5,843 nucleotides of DNA from Prevotellaceae bacterium (lineage in GTDB: Bacteria; Bacteroidota; Bacteroidia; Bacteroidales; Bacteroidaceae), in assembly GCA_030523505.1 (NCBI GenBank), contig JAUNIK010000091.1, forward strand, positions 3,066-8,908, written 5' to 3'. This document shows, piece after piece, positions 1-5,830 of this stretch. Each line of letters starts with the position of its first letter. Positions within the stretch are counted from its first letter, which is position 1. The position numbers and the translations under genes are program-made. The notes under the pieces were generated by a model that saw only the letters and a program-made list of their open reading frames with translations, was not told where the DNA came from and made no database searches.

Positions 1-1
1 C

Positions 2-940
2 CCTGCTGGTCTTTCTTGTGCCGGTGACTTGGCAAAGGCAGGTTTTGAGGTTACTGTATTCGAGGCACTCCACGAGATTGGTGGTGTATTGAAGTATGGT
101 ATCCCTGAGTTCCGTCTGCCAAACGCAATCGTCGATGTTGAGATTGAGAACCTCCGCAAGATTGGTGTTACATTCGTAAAGGACTGCATCGTTGGTAAGA
201 CAATCACCATCCAGGATCTTGAGGCTGAGGGCTTCAAGGGAATCTTCGTTGCTTCAGGTGCTGGTCTGCCAAACTTCATGAATATCCCTGGCGAGAACTC
301 GGTAGGTATCATGTCATCTAACGAGTACCTCACCCGCGTAAACCTTATGGATGCTTCTAACCCAGCATCCGATACTCCTATCGTAAAGGCTAAGTCGGTG
401 ATGGTTGTCGGTGGTGGTAACACTGCCATGGACTCTTGCCGTACTGCAAAGCGCCTTGGTGCAGAGCGTGTGTTCATCGCTTATCGTCGTTCTGAGGCTG
501 AGATGCCTGCCCGTCTGGAGGAGGTAAAGCACGCAAAGGAGGAGGGTATCGAGTTCCTCACTCTCCACAACCCTATCGAATATATCGCAGATGAGAAGGG
601 CAATGTTTGTCAGGTGCGTCTTCAGGTAATGGAACTTGGTGAGCCTGATTCTTCAGGCCGTCGTTCACCTGTGCCTGTTGAAGGCAAGATTGAGACTATC
701 GACATCGACCAGGCTATCGTTGCTGTTGGTGTTTCTCCAAACCCACTCGTACCAAAGTCTGTCGAGGGTCTTGAGCTTGGCCGCAAGAACACTATCGCTG
801 TGAACGAGAAGATGCAGTCGTCAATCCCTACAATTTTCGCCGGTGGTGATATTGTGCGTGGTGGTGCAACCGTTATCCTCGCTATGGGCGATGGTCGCAA
901 GGCTGCAGCTTCTATGATCGAGATGCTTACTGCAAAGTAA
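2..940 (+). CDS. gltA: NADPH-dependent glutamate synthase flavoprotein (GltD/GltA family), 5' end outside the window
   Basis: This is a pyridine nucleotide-disulfide oxidoreductase of the glutamate synthase small-subunit family, which passes electrons from NADPH through FAD and iron-sulfur centres. The frame is open from base 2: PAGLSCAGDLAKAG is the tail of the first FAD-binding GxGxxG motif, followed by EIGGVLKYGIPEFRLP, typical of GltD-like proteins. The second Rossmann motif VMVVGGGNTAMD (398-433) binds NADPH, and FAGGDIVRGGATVILAMGDG (836-895) is the C-terminal FAD-contacting segment. The gene ends with tandem stops TAATAA (938-943). About 313 residues are visible; the N-terminal iron-sulfur domain lies upstream. 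In many Bacteroidales, as I recall, this protein is fused behind a dihydroorotate-dehydrogenase-type electron-transfer domain; that cannot be tested here. A TTG at 29 can be read as a start, but the homologous reading continues upstream of it, so it is internal. Codons favour T- and C-ending synonyms, suggesting good expression. GltA proper, SudA and NfnB-type relatives are hard to separate from this fragment. Confidence 0.92.
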   Translation, partial: PAGLSCAGDLAKAGFEVTVFEALHEIGGVLKYGIPEFRLPNAIVDVEIENLRKIGVTFVKDCIVGKTITIQDLEAEGFKGIFVASGAGLPNFMNIPGENSVGIMSSNEYLTRVNLMDASNPASDTPIVKAKSVMVVGGGNTAMDSCRTAKRLGAERVFIAYRRSEAEMPARLEEVKHAKEEGIEFLTLHNPIEYIADEKGNVCQVRLQVMELGEPDSSGRRSPVPVEGKIETIDIDQAIVAVGVSPNPLVPKSVEGLELGRKNTIAVNEKMQSSIPTIFAGGDIVRGGATVILAMGDGRKAAASMIEMLTAK

Positions 941-978
941 TAATCCACTAAGCAATAAATTTTAAGAACAACAATAAA

Positions 979-2088
979 ATGAAGAAGGTTTTCTTACTGA
1001 TACTGGTTGCTGCATTCTGTTTTTCACCTGCCGATGCCCAAAAGCGCAGAAAGGCAGTGAAGAAAGTTGTTGAGGTGGTACCAGAGAAAACTCCTGAGGA
1101 AGAACTCTTCGAAGAACTGTTGCCTTCAACGGCAAAAGTGATGTTCGTCGATAGCGTAGTAGTTGACAAGGCTCTGTTCTTGTCACTGCTGCCTATGGCG
1201 AGCGAGATGGGACGTGTGCATACTGATGGCGATATCGTTAGTTATACCAACGGCTTCGGCAATACAAGCATCTATGCAGAAGGTGACACTATCCGTGGTC
1301 GTCATCTGTATATGACTCATCTCTACGGCAAGAAGTGGTCAGAACCGGCTCAGCTCACCGAACTGCCACAGCCTATGGCTGACTATCCGTTCCTGATGGG
1401 CGATGGAGTGACACTCTACTTCTCGGCTGAGGGTGAGGGTACATTGGGCGGCCGTGATATTTATCGCACTACCTATGATGCCAGTGGTTCACATTTCTAC
1501 GAGGCTGTGAATATGGGTATGCCATACAACTCTCCGGCCAACGACTATATGCTGGCTATCAGCGATTACGACAATCTGGGATGGCTTGTCACCGATCGTT
1601 ACCAGCCAGAGGGGAAGGTGTGCATCTACACCTTTGAACCTACTGCTCAGCGTCAAACATTCGACGAAGACACTGATACTGAGATTCTTACCCGCTATGC
1701 TCGTTTGGAACACATCAAGGATACTTGGGCATTTGGCGATGCCAACGAAGCCATTCAGCGTCGCGACGCAATGATAGCTCGTATAAACAGTAAGGAAGCC
1801 GGGGATAAGGTGATGTTCGTTGTAAACGACAATACCGTTTACACATCACTCGATGATTTCCACACTCCAAGTGGTAAGAAACTCTACCAAGCATTGATGG
1901 CCGATAAGGGCAAACTTGCAAAGTTGCAGTCTCTCCTCGACTCCACCCGTGAGTCGTATGCCGATGCTGCCCGTGCAAAGAAATACGAGATTGGGCGTCG
2001 CCTCAACGCTCTTGAACAGGAGGTAGAAGCCCTCGAGAACGACATTGCCCAGGCAGAGAAGACTCTCCGCAATGCCGAGAACAAATAG
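979..2088 (+). CDS. Exported WD40-like (PD40) repeat protein with C-terminal coiled coil
   Basis: The protein has 369 residues. It begins with a clear signal peptide: MKK, a hydrophobic core (residues 4-16) and a signal peptidase I site after ADA (18-20), so it should be exported to the periplasm or beyond. A Lys/Arg- and Glu-rich linker (21-50) follows. The central part (about 80-220) has PD40/TolB-like propeller strands: YPFLMGDGVTLYFSAEGEG (136-154) leading into GGRDIYRTTY (157-166), and NDYMLAISDYDNLGWLVTDR (188-207) ending in VCIYTF. From about 305 to 366 it is heptad-like and rich in Ala, Leu, Glu and Lys, a probable coiled coil. No catalytic motif is seen and there is no OmpA-like C-terminal domain, which PD40 proteins of this phylum often carry. 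The start is the only ATG before the signal peptide, 38 bp after the previous gene, with an A-rich leader. The next gene starts 14 bp downstream, suggesting co-transcription. The function is unknown; a scaffold or envelope-binding role is a guess. Confidence 0.85.
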   Translation: MKKVFLLILVAAFCFSPADAQKRRKAVKKVVEVVPEKTPEEELFEELLPSTAKVMFVDSVVVDKALFLSLLPMASEMGRVHTDGDIVSYTNGFGNTSIYAEGDTIRGRHLYMTHLYGKKWSEPAQLTELPQPMADYPFLMGDGVTLYFSAEGEGTLGGRDIYRTTYDASGSHFYEAVNMGMPYNSPANDYMLAISDYDNLGWLVTDRYQPEGKVCIYTFEPTAQRQTFDEDTDTEILTRYARLEHIKDTWAFGDANEAIQRRDAMIARINSKEAGDKVMFVVNDNTVYTSLDDFHTPSGKKLYQALMADKGKLAKLQSLLDSTRESYADAARAKKYEIGRRLNALEQEVEALENDIAQAEKTLRNAENK

Positions 2089-2102
2089 AAATTAAAAATC
2101 CT

Positions 2103-2975
2103 ATGCTAAAACAATTCCCTGAGTCCGAACTGATTATCAATGCCGATGGTAGTGCATTCCATCTGCATCTGAAACCAGAACAGCTTGCCGACAAGGTCAT
2201 CCTCGTTGGCGACCCTGGTCGTGTGGCTCTTGTCGCTTCTCACTTCGACACAAAGGAATGCGAGGTGTCAAGTCGTGAGTTCAACACTATTACAGGTACT
2301 TACAAAGGAAAGCGAATCTCTGTGCAGAGCACTGGAATCGGCTGCGACAACATTGATATCGTAATGAACGAACTCGATGCCCTCGCAAACATCAATTTCG
2401 ACACTCGCACAGAAAACCCAGAGCATCGCACACTTACACTCGTGCGTATTGGCACCTGTGGCGGTATTCAGCCAGAAACACCTATCGGTACGTTTGTGGC
2501 TTCTGTGAAGAGTATCGGTTTTGACGGTTTGCTCAACTACTACGCAGCCCGCAATGAAGTGTGCGACATTGAACTCGAAAAGGCTTTCACTGAGCATATG
2601 CAATGGAATCCTATCAAGGGCGCTCCTTATGTTGCGACAGCCACCCCAGAACTGATTGACCAGATTGCCGGTAAGGAAATGTTTCGAGGCATAACAATCG
2701 CCTGCGGTGGTTTCTATGGTCCACAAGGACGACAGATCAGAATGGAAATAGAAGACCCTCATCAAAACGAGAAAGTCCATTCCTTCAGATACGGCGACCT
2801 GAAGATTGCCAACTTCGAGATGGAATCATCTGCCCTTGCCGGTCTTGCATCAATCCTCGGCCACAAAGCAATGACCTGCTGTATGGTAATAGCCAATCGC
2901 TATGCCAAGGAAATGAACACCGCATACAAGAGTCAGATTGACGACCTTATCCAGTTAGTGCTCGACAGAATATAA
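2103..2975 (+). CDS. Nucleoside phosphorylase, uridine phosphorylase type (PNP/UDP family 1)
   Basis: This enzyme probably cleaves pyrimidine ribonucleosides with phosphate to give the free base and ribose-1-phosphate in cytoplasmic nucleoside salvage. At 290 residues it is somewhat longer than E. coli Udp (about 253). Visible family landmarks are GDPGRV (36-41), matching the phosphate-binding GDPxRV loop; VRIGTCGGIQ (114-123), matching the RIGTxGxIQ motif with its phosphate-contacting Arg; FYGPQGR (204-210), in the position of the Gln and Arg that select uracil in Udp; and NFEMESSALAGLA (237-249), the ribose-binding EMES motif, followed by ANR (264-266). The Gln/Arg pair favours uridine over purine nucleosides, but this is inferred from the Udp family and the loop differs from the E. 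coli FYPGQER. The gene begins 14 bp after the PD40 gene and ends 13 bp before mnmE. The leader is A-rich and has no Shine-Dalgarno sequence. Confidence 0.9.
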   Translation: MLKQFPESELIINADGSAFHLHLKPEQLADKVILVGDPGRVALVASHFDTKECEVSSREFNTITGTYKGKRISVQSTGIGCDNIDIVMNELDALANINFDTRTENPEHRTLTLVRIGTCGGIQPETPIGTFVASVKSIGFDGLLNYYAARNEVCDIELEKAFTEHMQWNPIKGAPYVATATPELIDQIAGKEMFRGITIACGGFYGPQGRQIRMEIEDPHQNEKVHSFRYGDLKIANFEMESSALAGLASILGHKAMTCCMVIANRYAKEMNTAYKSQIDDLIQLVLDRI

Positions 2976-2988
2976 TACAAAAAAACGA

Positions 2989-4272
2989 ATGTCAACTATC
3001 TGTGCTATATCAACAGCAAAAGGCGGGGCCATTGGTATTATTCGTACCTCTGGCCCTGACGCTATATCTATAACCGACAGAATCTTTCGCAACACTAAGG
3101 GGCGACATCTCAGTGAGGCTAAGCCCTACTCTATTGTCTATGGCAATATCATTGACGACAATGAGGTTGTTGACGAGGTGTTGGTGTCTGTTTTCCTCGG
3201 GCCAAACTCCTACACAGGTGAGGACTCAACAGAGATTTCATGCCACGGTTCTGCCTATATATTAAATAAGGTGGTAGAACTGTTGCTGAAGAACGGCTGC
3301 GAGATGGCTCGTCCGGGCGAGTTCACCCAGCGTGCGTTCCTCAATGGTAAGATGGACCTGTCACAGGCTGAAGCCGTGGCCGACCTGATAGCATCGCAGA
3401 ACAGAGCGACTCACCGCATTGCTATGCAACAGATGCGTGGCGGATATAGCACTAAACTGCAGAATCTGCGCGACCAGTTGCTGGAGATGACATCACTGCT
3501 CGAACTTGAATTGGACTTTTCGGAAGAGGATGTGGAGTTTGCCGACCGCGAGAAATTAATCCGATTAGCAGAAGACATACAATCAGAGATAGCACATCTC
3601 ACCCACTCGTTCCGTCTGGGCAACGCCATTAAGAACGGCGTACCAGTGGCAATCATTGGAGCACCGAATGTGGGTAAGTCCACCCTACTCAACGCTCTCC
3701 TCAACGAGGACAAGGCTATTGTGTCGGAGATTCAAGGTACAACTCGCGATCTTATTGAAGACACAGTGACCATCGGCGATGTGACCTTCCGTTTCATTGA
3801 CACAGCCGGCATTCGCCATACCGATGACACAATAGAAAAACTTGGCATTGAGCGTAGCCGTAAAGCAGCAGAGAAAGCCCAGATCATCATCCTCATGGCA
3901 GAGCCGGGAGTTGACTTCCCAGATATTGACATTCAGTCCGACCAGACCGTTATCCGCATCATCAACAAGACTGACGAATTCCAGGCTCTCAACGGCATTG
4001 GACTAAAGCAACTCGAACAACAACTCATTGAGGCCGTGCCTACCGAACTTACCGACGACATTCTCGTCACAAACCTTCGTCATTACGAGGCTTTGTCATT
4101 AGCCCACGAGGATATCACTCGTTCATTGGAAGCCCTGAATATGAACCTCTCTGGCGATCTTGTTAGCGAAGATCTCCGCCAATGCTTATCCCATCTTGGC
4201 GAAATCCTCGGCAACATCACCAGCAACGAAGTCCTCGGCAACATCTTCAAGAACTTCTGCATCGGCAAGTAG
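2989..4272 (+). CDS. mnmE: MnmE, tRNA uridine-5-carboxymethylaminomethyl(34) synthesis GTPase
   Basis: MnmE works with MnmG to modify the wobble uridine U34 of several tRNAs, using GTP and a tetrahydrofolate-derived carbon. The N-terminal folate-binding domain (1-118) has ICAISTAKGGAIGIIRTSG and GPNSYTGEDSTEISCHG. A helical domain starting at RPGEFTQRAFLNGKMDLSQA surrounds the G domain. G-domain motifs are G1 GAPNVGKS (224-231, with the potassium-loop Asn227), G2 GTTRD (250-254) and G3 DTAG (271-274). Glu283 aligns with E. coli catalytic Glu282, and G4 is NKTD (326-329). The C-terminus FCIGK (423-427) with Cys424 is the family hallmark, so the 3' end is intact. At 427 residues it is shorter than the roughly 450-460 usual for MnmE. 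The shortage lies in the second half of the G domain: ALNG (333-336), the likely G5 remnant, follows NKTD after only three residues. The start at 2989 fits the family N-terminus and lies 13 bp after the phosphorylase stop. Confidence 0.97.
   Translation: MSTICAISTAKGGAIGIIRTSGPDAISITDRIFRNTKGRHLSEAKPYSIVYGNIIDDNEVVDEVLVSVFLGPNSYTGEDSTEISCHGSAYILNKVVELLLKNGCEMARPGEFTQRAFLNGKMDLSQAEAVADLIASQNRATHRIAMQQMRGGYSTKLQNLRDQLLEMTSLLELELDFSEEDVEFADREKLIRLAEDIQSEIAHLTHSFRLGNAIKNGVPVAIIGAPNVGKSTLLNALLNEDKAIVSEIQGTTRDLIEDTVTIGDVTFRFIDTAGIRHTDDTIEKLGIERSRKAAEKAQIIILMAEPGVDFPDIDIQSDQTVIRIINKTDEFQALNGIGLKQLEQQLIEAVPTELTDDILVTNLRHYEALSLAHEDITRSLEALNMNLSGDLVSEDLRQCLSHLGEILGNITSNEVLGNIFKNFCIGK
3964..3996 (+). 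other. MnmE G4-G5 junction with shortened spacer
   Basis: These bases encode NKTD (G4), the three residues EFQ, then ALNG, which reads as the end of a G5 motif (usual form SAxxGxG; here ALNGIG). In E. coli MnmE, as I recall its sequence, 20 residues separate the Asp of NKAD from the Ala of the SARTGEG motif; here there are three. The reading frame stays open and neither other forward frame encodes a G5-like peptide, so a simple frameshift does not explain it. The change is an in-frame deletion, a natural variant or an assembly collapse. Confidence 0.6.
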
Positions 4273-4281
4273 GTTATAAAT

Positions 4282-4761
4282 ATGCCGAAAGTCACCTTAC
4301 ATAGAAGACAGATGTTCAAACTGTCTATTCCTTATTGGGTGTTCCTCACACCTTGTTCATCTGATAGTGGAGTTCGGGCGAGCAAAGCTCGGAGTATCAA
4401 TGAGCATCCAATCGGAATCATGCAAGGTAAGGAAGTGAGTATTGAACTTCCACCAGCACAGTTTGACCTGAGCATAAAGATCGTGTTTCGACTGTTCAAA
4501 TGGCAATTCTCTATAGGAGGGAAAAGGAAGGTTTGTCTTTCTGAAGGTGAACATCTTCATCTGATGATAACAGACAAAGAACGATGGTGGAACATACTCT
4601 TTGACATTGACCTCATACTATGGTTGGCAAAGATGTTCTTTGAACTCCCTCATCCCTGGAACATAGTCTATGAAGTCGTTTCAAACGGATTCTTTGTCCT
4701 CTGGTTAGCAAGAATATGGTTCATTCGAGACAGGTATTTCCAAATCATTGAACAAAAATGA
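4282..4761 (+). CDS. Small membrane-associated protein of unknown function, with internal extra segment
   Basis: I do not recognise a named family. The protein has 159 residues. Residues 1-22 (starting MPKVTLHRRQ) and 40-98 look like a beta-rich domain of a PEGA-like kind: NEHPIGIMQGKEVSIELPPA followed by alternating hydrophobic strands. Two hydrophobic stretches follow, about 103-121 (from WWNILFDIDLILW) and 126-148 (from WNIVYEVVSNGFF), ending in a basic tail RDRYF. These suggest a two-helix membrane hairpin or a strongly amphipathic anchor. There is no signal peptide. Residues 23-39 (TPCSSDSGVRASKARSI) differ in character and interrupt what would read naturally as WVFL-NEHPIG; the DNA there holds inverted repeats. 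The gene starts 9 bp after mnmE, with a weak AGG overlapping the mnmE stop at suitable spacing, and its TGA overlaps the next ATG (ATGA at 4758-4761), so it is probably translationally coupled downstream. Coding status is supported by this packing and by the uninterrupted hydrophobic pattern. Confidence 0.75.
   Translation: MPKVTLHRRQMFKLSIPYWVFLTPCSSDSGVRASKARSINEHPIGIMQGKEVSIELPPAQFDLSIKIVFRLFKWQFSIGGKRKVCLSEGEHLHLMITDKERWWNILFDIDLILWLAKMFFELPHPWNIVYEVVSNGFFVLWLARIWFIRDRYFQIIEQK
4348..4398 (+). other. Candidate in-frame inserted segment (about 17 codons) containing inverted repeats
   Basis: The segment encodes a Ser-, Arg- and Ala-rich peptide (residues 23-39 of its host gene) unlike the hydrophobic beta-type sequence around it. 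Removing 51 nt keeps the frame and joins WVFL directly to NEHPIG, giving a plausible beta-strand and turn. It contains a perfect stem CGAGC/GCTCG around an AAA loop (4379-4391) and an outer arm pair TGATA (4362-4366) and TATCA (4395-4399). The exact borders are inferred; no clear target-site duplication is seen. Confidence 0.4.
4362..4399 (+). repeat. Nested inverted repeat inside the small membrane-protein gene
   Basis: The inner stem CGAGC (4379-4383) pairs with GCTCG (4387-4391) over a three-base AAA loop. The outer arm TGATA (4362-4366) pairs with TATCA (4395-4399). Between the arms the left side has 12 unpaired bases and the right side 3, so the structure is asymmetric. It lies wholly within the coding sequence. 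Confidence 0.5.
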
Positions 4762-5183
4762 AGAAAGTAAAGATAACAGCAATTCACAAGGTGCAATACG
4801 ATGACTTGATGGCAAAGTACGAAAACCCTATTGAGCATACTTGTGACGTATGCGAGGGGCAGTCGTGGATAAGTGAAGACGGCAAATGTCCTGAAGGTCT
4901 TTGCCCTGAAGCTTGGAAAACCATGAAGGAGTTCGTCGAAGCCCTTGCACGAGGTAAAGGCAATTTCTTTGACGGTTGGATGAAGAACCGACGAACGAAG
5001 CAAGAGCAGAGCCAAGCTTGTTTGAGCTATGCCTTGCAAGGAGGAGGAAGACCGATAGGTCACCCCATACAGCGCAATGATAAGTTGCCGCTCGGCATCC
5101 TGAAGGGTGACGCTTTCATAACGAAGTGGAGAAAGAATGACGGTTTCCGTCCAGTTAGTTTTTACATAGAAACAATAGAATAA
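4758..5183 (+). CDS. TIGR04076-like protein with an internal in-frame extension
   Basis: The protein has 141 residues and no signal peptide. The N-terminal part matches the small TIGR04076 family of unknown function: MKKVKITAIHK, then HTCDVCEGQSWI (27-38), CPEGLCPEAW (44-53), a helix ending in ALARGKGNF and the C-terminal block NDGFRPVSFYIE (127-138). Family members are usually about 80-100 residues, with the block after the helix leading almost directly into the CxDGxRPV-type C-terminus. Here about 46 residues, 81-126, rich in Gln, Gly, Lys and Arg, separate MKNRRT from NDGFRPV, and the Cys I expect just before NDG is Lys126. Cys29, Cys32, Cys44 and Cys49 remain and could bind a metal or act in redox chemistry, but no function is established. 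The start overlaps the previous stop as ATGA, and its TAA shares one base with the next ATG (TAATG), so the three genes are very probably translated together. Confidence 0.83.
   Translation: MKKVKITAIHKVQYDDLMAKYENPIEHTCDVCEGQSWISEDGKCPEGLCPEAWKTMKEFVEALARGKGNFFDGWMKNRRTKQEQSQACLSYALQGGGRPIGHPIQRNDKLPLGILKGDAFITKWRKNDGFRPVSFYIETIE
4994..5126 (+). repeat. 7-bp direct repeat pair AACGAAG flanking the extra segment
   Basis: Identical AACGAAG copies lie at 4994-5000 and 5120-5126. Their 126-bp spacing is a multiple of three and they sit close to both inferred borders of the extra coding segment, as a target-site duplication or a slippage/recombination footprint would. A 7-mer pair at this distance can also arise by chance. 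Confidence 0.35.
4998..5135 (+). other. Candidate in-frame inserted segment (about 42-46 codons) with hairpin and flanking direct repeat
   Basis: The segment encodes residues 81-126 of the TIGR04076-like protein, a stretch absent from the family core as I know it. A 7-bp direct repeat AACGAAG occurs at 4994-5000 and 5120-5126, exactly 126 bp (42 codons) apart. Deleting one repeat unit would restore MKNRRTKWRKNDGFRPV in frame, a protein of 99 residues, a normal family length. Inside are a 38-nt imperfect hairpin (5000-5037) and two perfect short palindromes. The borders and the insertion interpretation are inferences. Confidence 0.45.
5000..5037 (+). repeat. Imperfect 38-nt inverted repeat within coding sequence
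   Basis: GCAAG (5000-5004) pairs with CTTGC (5033-5037). After a single bulged A (5005), GCA (5006-5008) pairs with TGC (5030-5032). After one mismatch, AGC (5010-5012) pairs with GCT (5026-5028). That gives 11 base pairs around a 13-nt loop, which itself contains the palindrome CAAGCTTG (5013-5020). The right arm also belongs to a perfect 10-bp palindrome CCTTGCAAGG (5032-5041). Confidence 0.6.
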
Positions 5184-5746
5184 TGACAATAGAACAATTC
5201 AGAAAGCACATGGCAGATGGGCTTCCAGTCGAGAACGGCTCTGAGGCACACCTGCTTATGCACCAGATGTCACAGGATGCACTTCGCATCACAGCAGAGA
5301 TAAACGGCAAGTATCACGAACCTGCCGAACTACGCAAGCTGCTCGCTGAACTTTGGGGGCATGAGGTTCCAGATAGCATTGGTATGTTCCCTCCTTTTGG
5401 TACGGATTGCGGTAAGAACACTTGGGTTGGCGAACGTACATTCATCAACATGGGTTGTAAATTCCAGGATCAAGGCGGCATTTTCATCGGCAACGACTGT
5501 CTGATTGGACATAATGCCACACTCTGCACCATCAACCACAATCCCGATCCAGATCATCGTGGTGACATGACTTTCAAGCCAATACGCATTGAAGATAAGG
5601 TCTGGCTTGGAGCCAACGTAACCATCCTGCAAGGGGTCACAATCGGCGAAGGAGCCATTGTTGCTGCTGGTGCAGTAGTAACTAAAGATGTCGCTCCAAG
5701 AACAGTTGTGGGTGGTGTACCTGCTAAGTTCATCAAGAACGTATAG
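5183..5746 (+). CDS. Hexapeptide-repeat sugar O-acetyltransferase (maltose/galactoside acetyltransferase-like)
   Basis: This is a trimeric left-handed beta-helix acyltransferase of the LacA/Maa/NodL group, which moves acetyl from acetyl-CoA to a sugar hydroxyl in the cytoplasm. Its 187 residues match the family's usual 180-205. An N-terminal helical region (1-62) is followed by hexapeptide coils: FGTDCGKNTWVGERTFINMG (72-91), GGIFIGNDCLIGHNATL (98-114), then WLGANVTILQGVTIGEGAIV (141-160) and AAGAVVTKDV (161-170). TINHNPDPDHR (116-126) carries the probable catalytic His119, in the place of LacA His115. The end VVGGVPAKFIKNV is the usual CoA-binding C-terminal turn. Nothing looks truncated. 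The sugar acceptor cannot be told from sequence, and members of this group are often promiscuous. The start shares one base with the preceding stop (TAATG), indicating coupled translation with the TIGR04076-like gene. Confidence 0.93.
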   Translation: MTIEQFRKHMADGLPVENGSEAHLLMHQMSQDALRITAEINGKYHEPAELRKLLAELWGHEVPDSIGMFPPFGTDCGKNTWVGERTFINMGCKFQDQGGIFIGNDCLIGHNATLCTINHNPDPDHRGDMTFKPIRIEDKVWLGANVTILQGVTIGEGAIVAAGAVVTKDVAPRTVVGGVPAKFIKNV

Positions 5747-5770
5747 TTAAAATAATTTAAAGTCAAATTT

Positions 5771-5798
5771 GTAAGCATCTGAAATGACCAATGCTAAC
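5771..5798 (+). terminator. Possible terminator stem-loop after the acetyltransferase gene
   Basis: GTAAGCAT (5771-5778) pairs with ATGCTAAC (5791-5798), an 8-bp stem with one A-A mismatch around a 12-nt loop, beginning 24 bp after the stop codon. Only a short CCTTTA follows rather than a T run, so an intrinsic terminator is weakly supported; an intergenic repeat or mRNA-stabilising hairpin is also possible. Confidence 0.3.
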
Positions 5799-5810
5799 CT
5801 TTAGGTAACC

Positions 5811-5830
5811 AAGGCAACAAAAAGTGCCTT
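5811..5830 (+). terminator. Second stem-loop in the 3' non-coding tail
   Basis: AAGGCA (5811-5816) pairs perfectly with TGCCTT (5825-5830) over an 8-nt A-rich loop. On the minus strand the loop reads CTTTTTGT. No T-tract follows on the + strand, so a strong intrinsic terminator is unlikely; it may be part of a dispersed repeat. Confidence 0.3.

Noticed and set aside
29..31. TTG at 29 as the start codon of the first gene
   Set aside because: The frame is open to base 2 and encodes PAGLSCAGD, part of the family's FAD-binding motif, so the true start lies upstream.
956..963. TAAATTTT as a Bacteroides-type -7 promoter box for the PD40 gene
   Set aside because: It matches TAnnTTTG in seven of eight positions but has no suitable -33 TTG and would leave a very short leader in an AT-rich gap; too weak to call.
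2268..2780. Minus-strand open frame of 170 codons across the nucleoside phosphorylase gene
   Set aside because: It lies wholly opposite a clearly recognised enzyme and its Cys- and His-rich translation has no family character.
3960..4000. Frameshift as the cause of the missing MnmE G5 spacer
   Set aside because: The frame is continuous through both G4 and the C-terminal hallmark, and neither other forward frame encodes a G5-like peptide here.
4668..5189. Minus-strand open frame of 173 codons opposite the membrane-protein and TIGR04076-like genes
   Set aside because: The + strand genes have recognisable motifs and stop/start overlaps; the antisense translation looks like low-complexity Leu/Ser sequence typical of a shadow frame.
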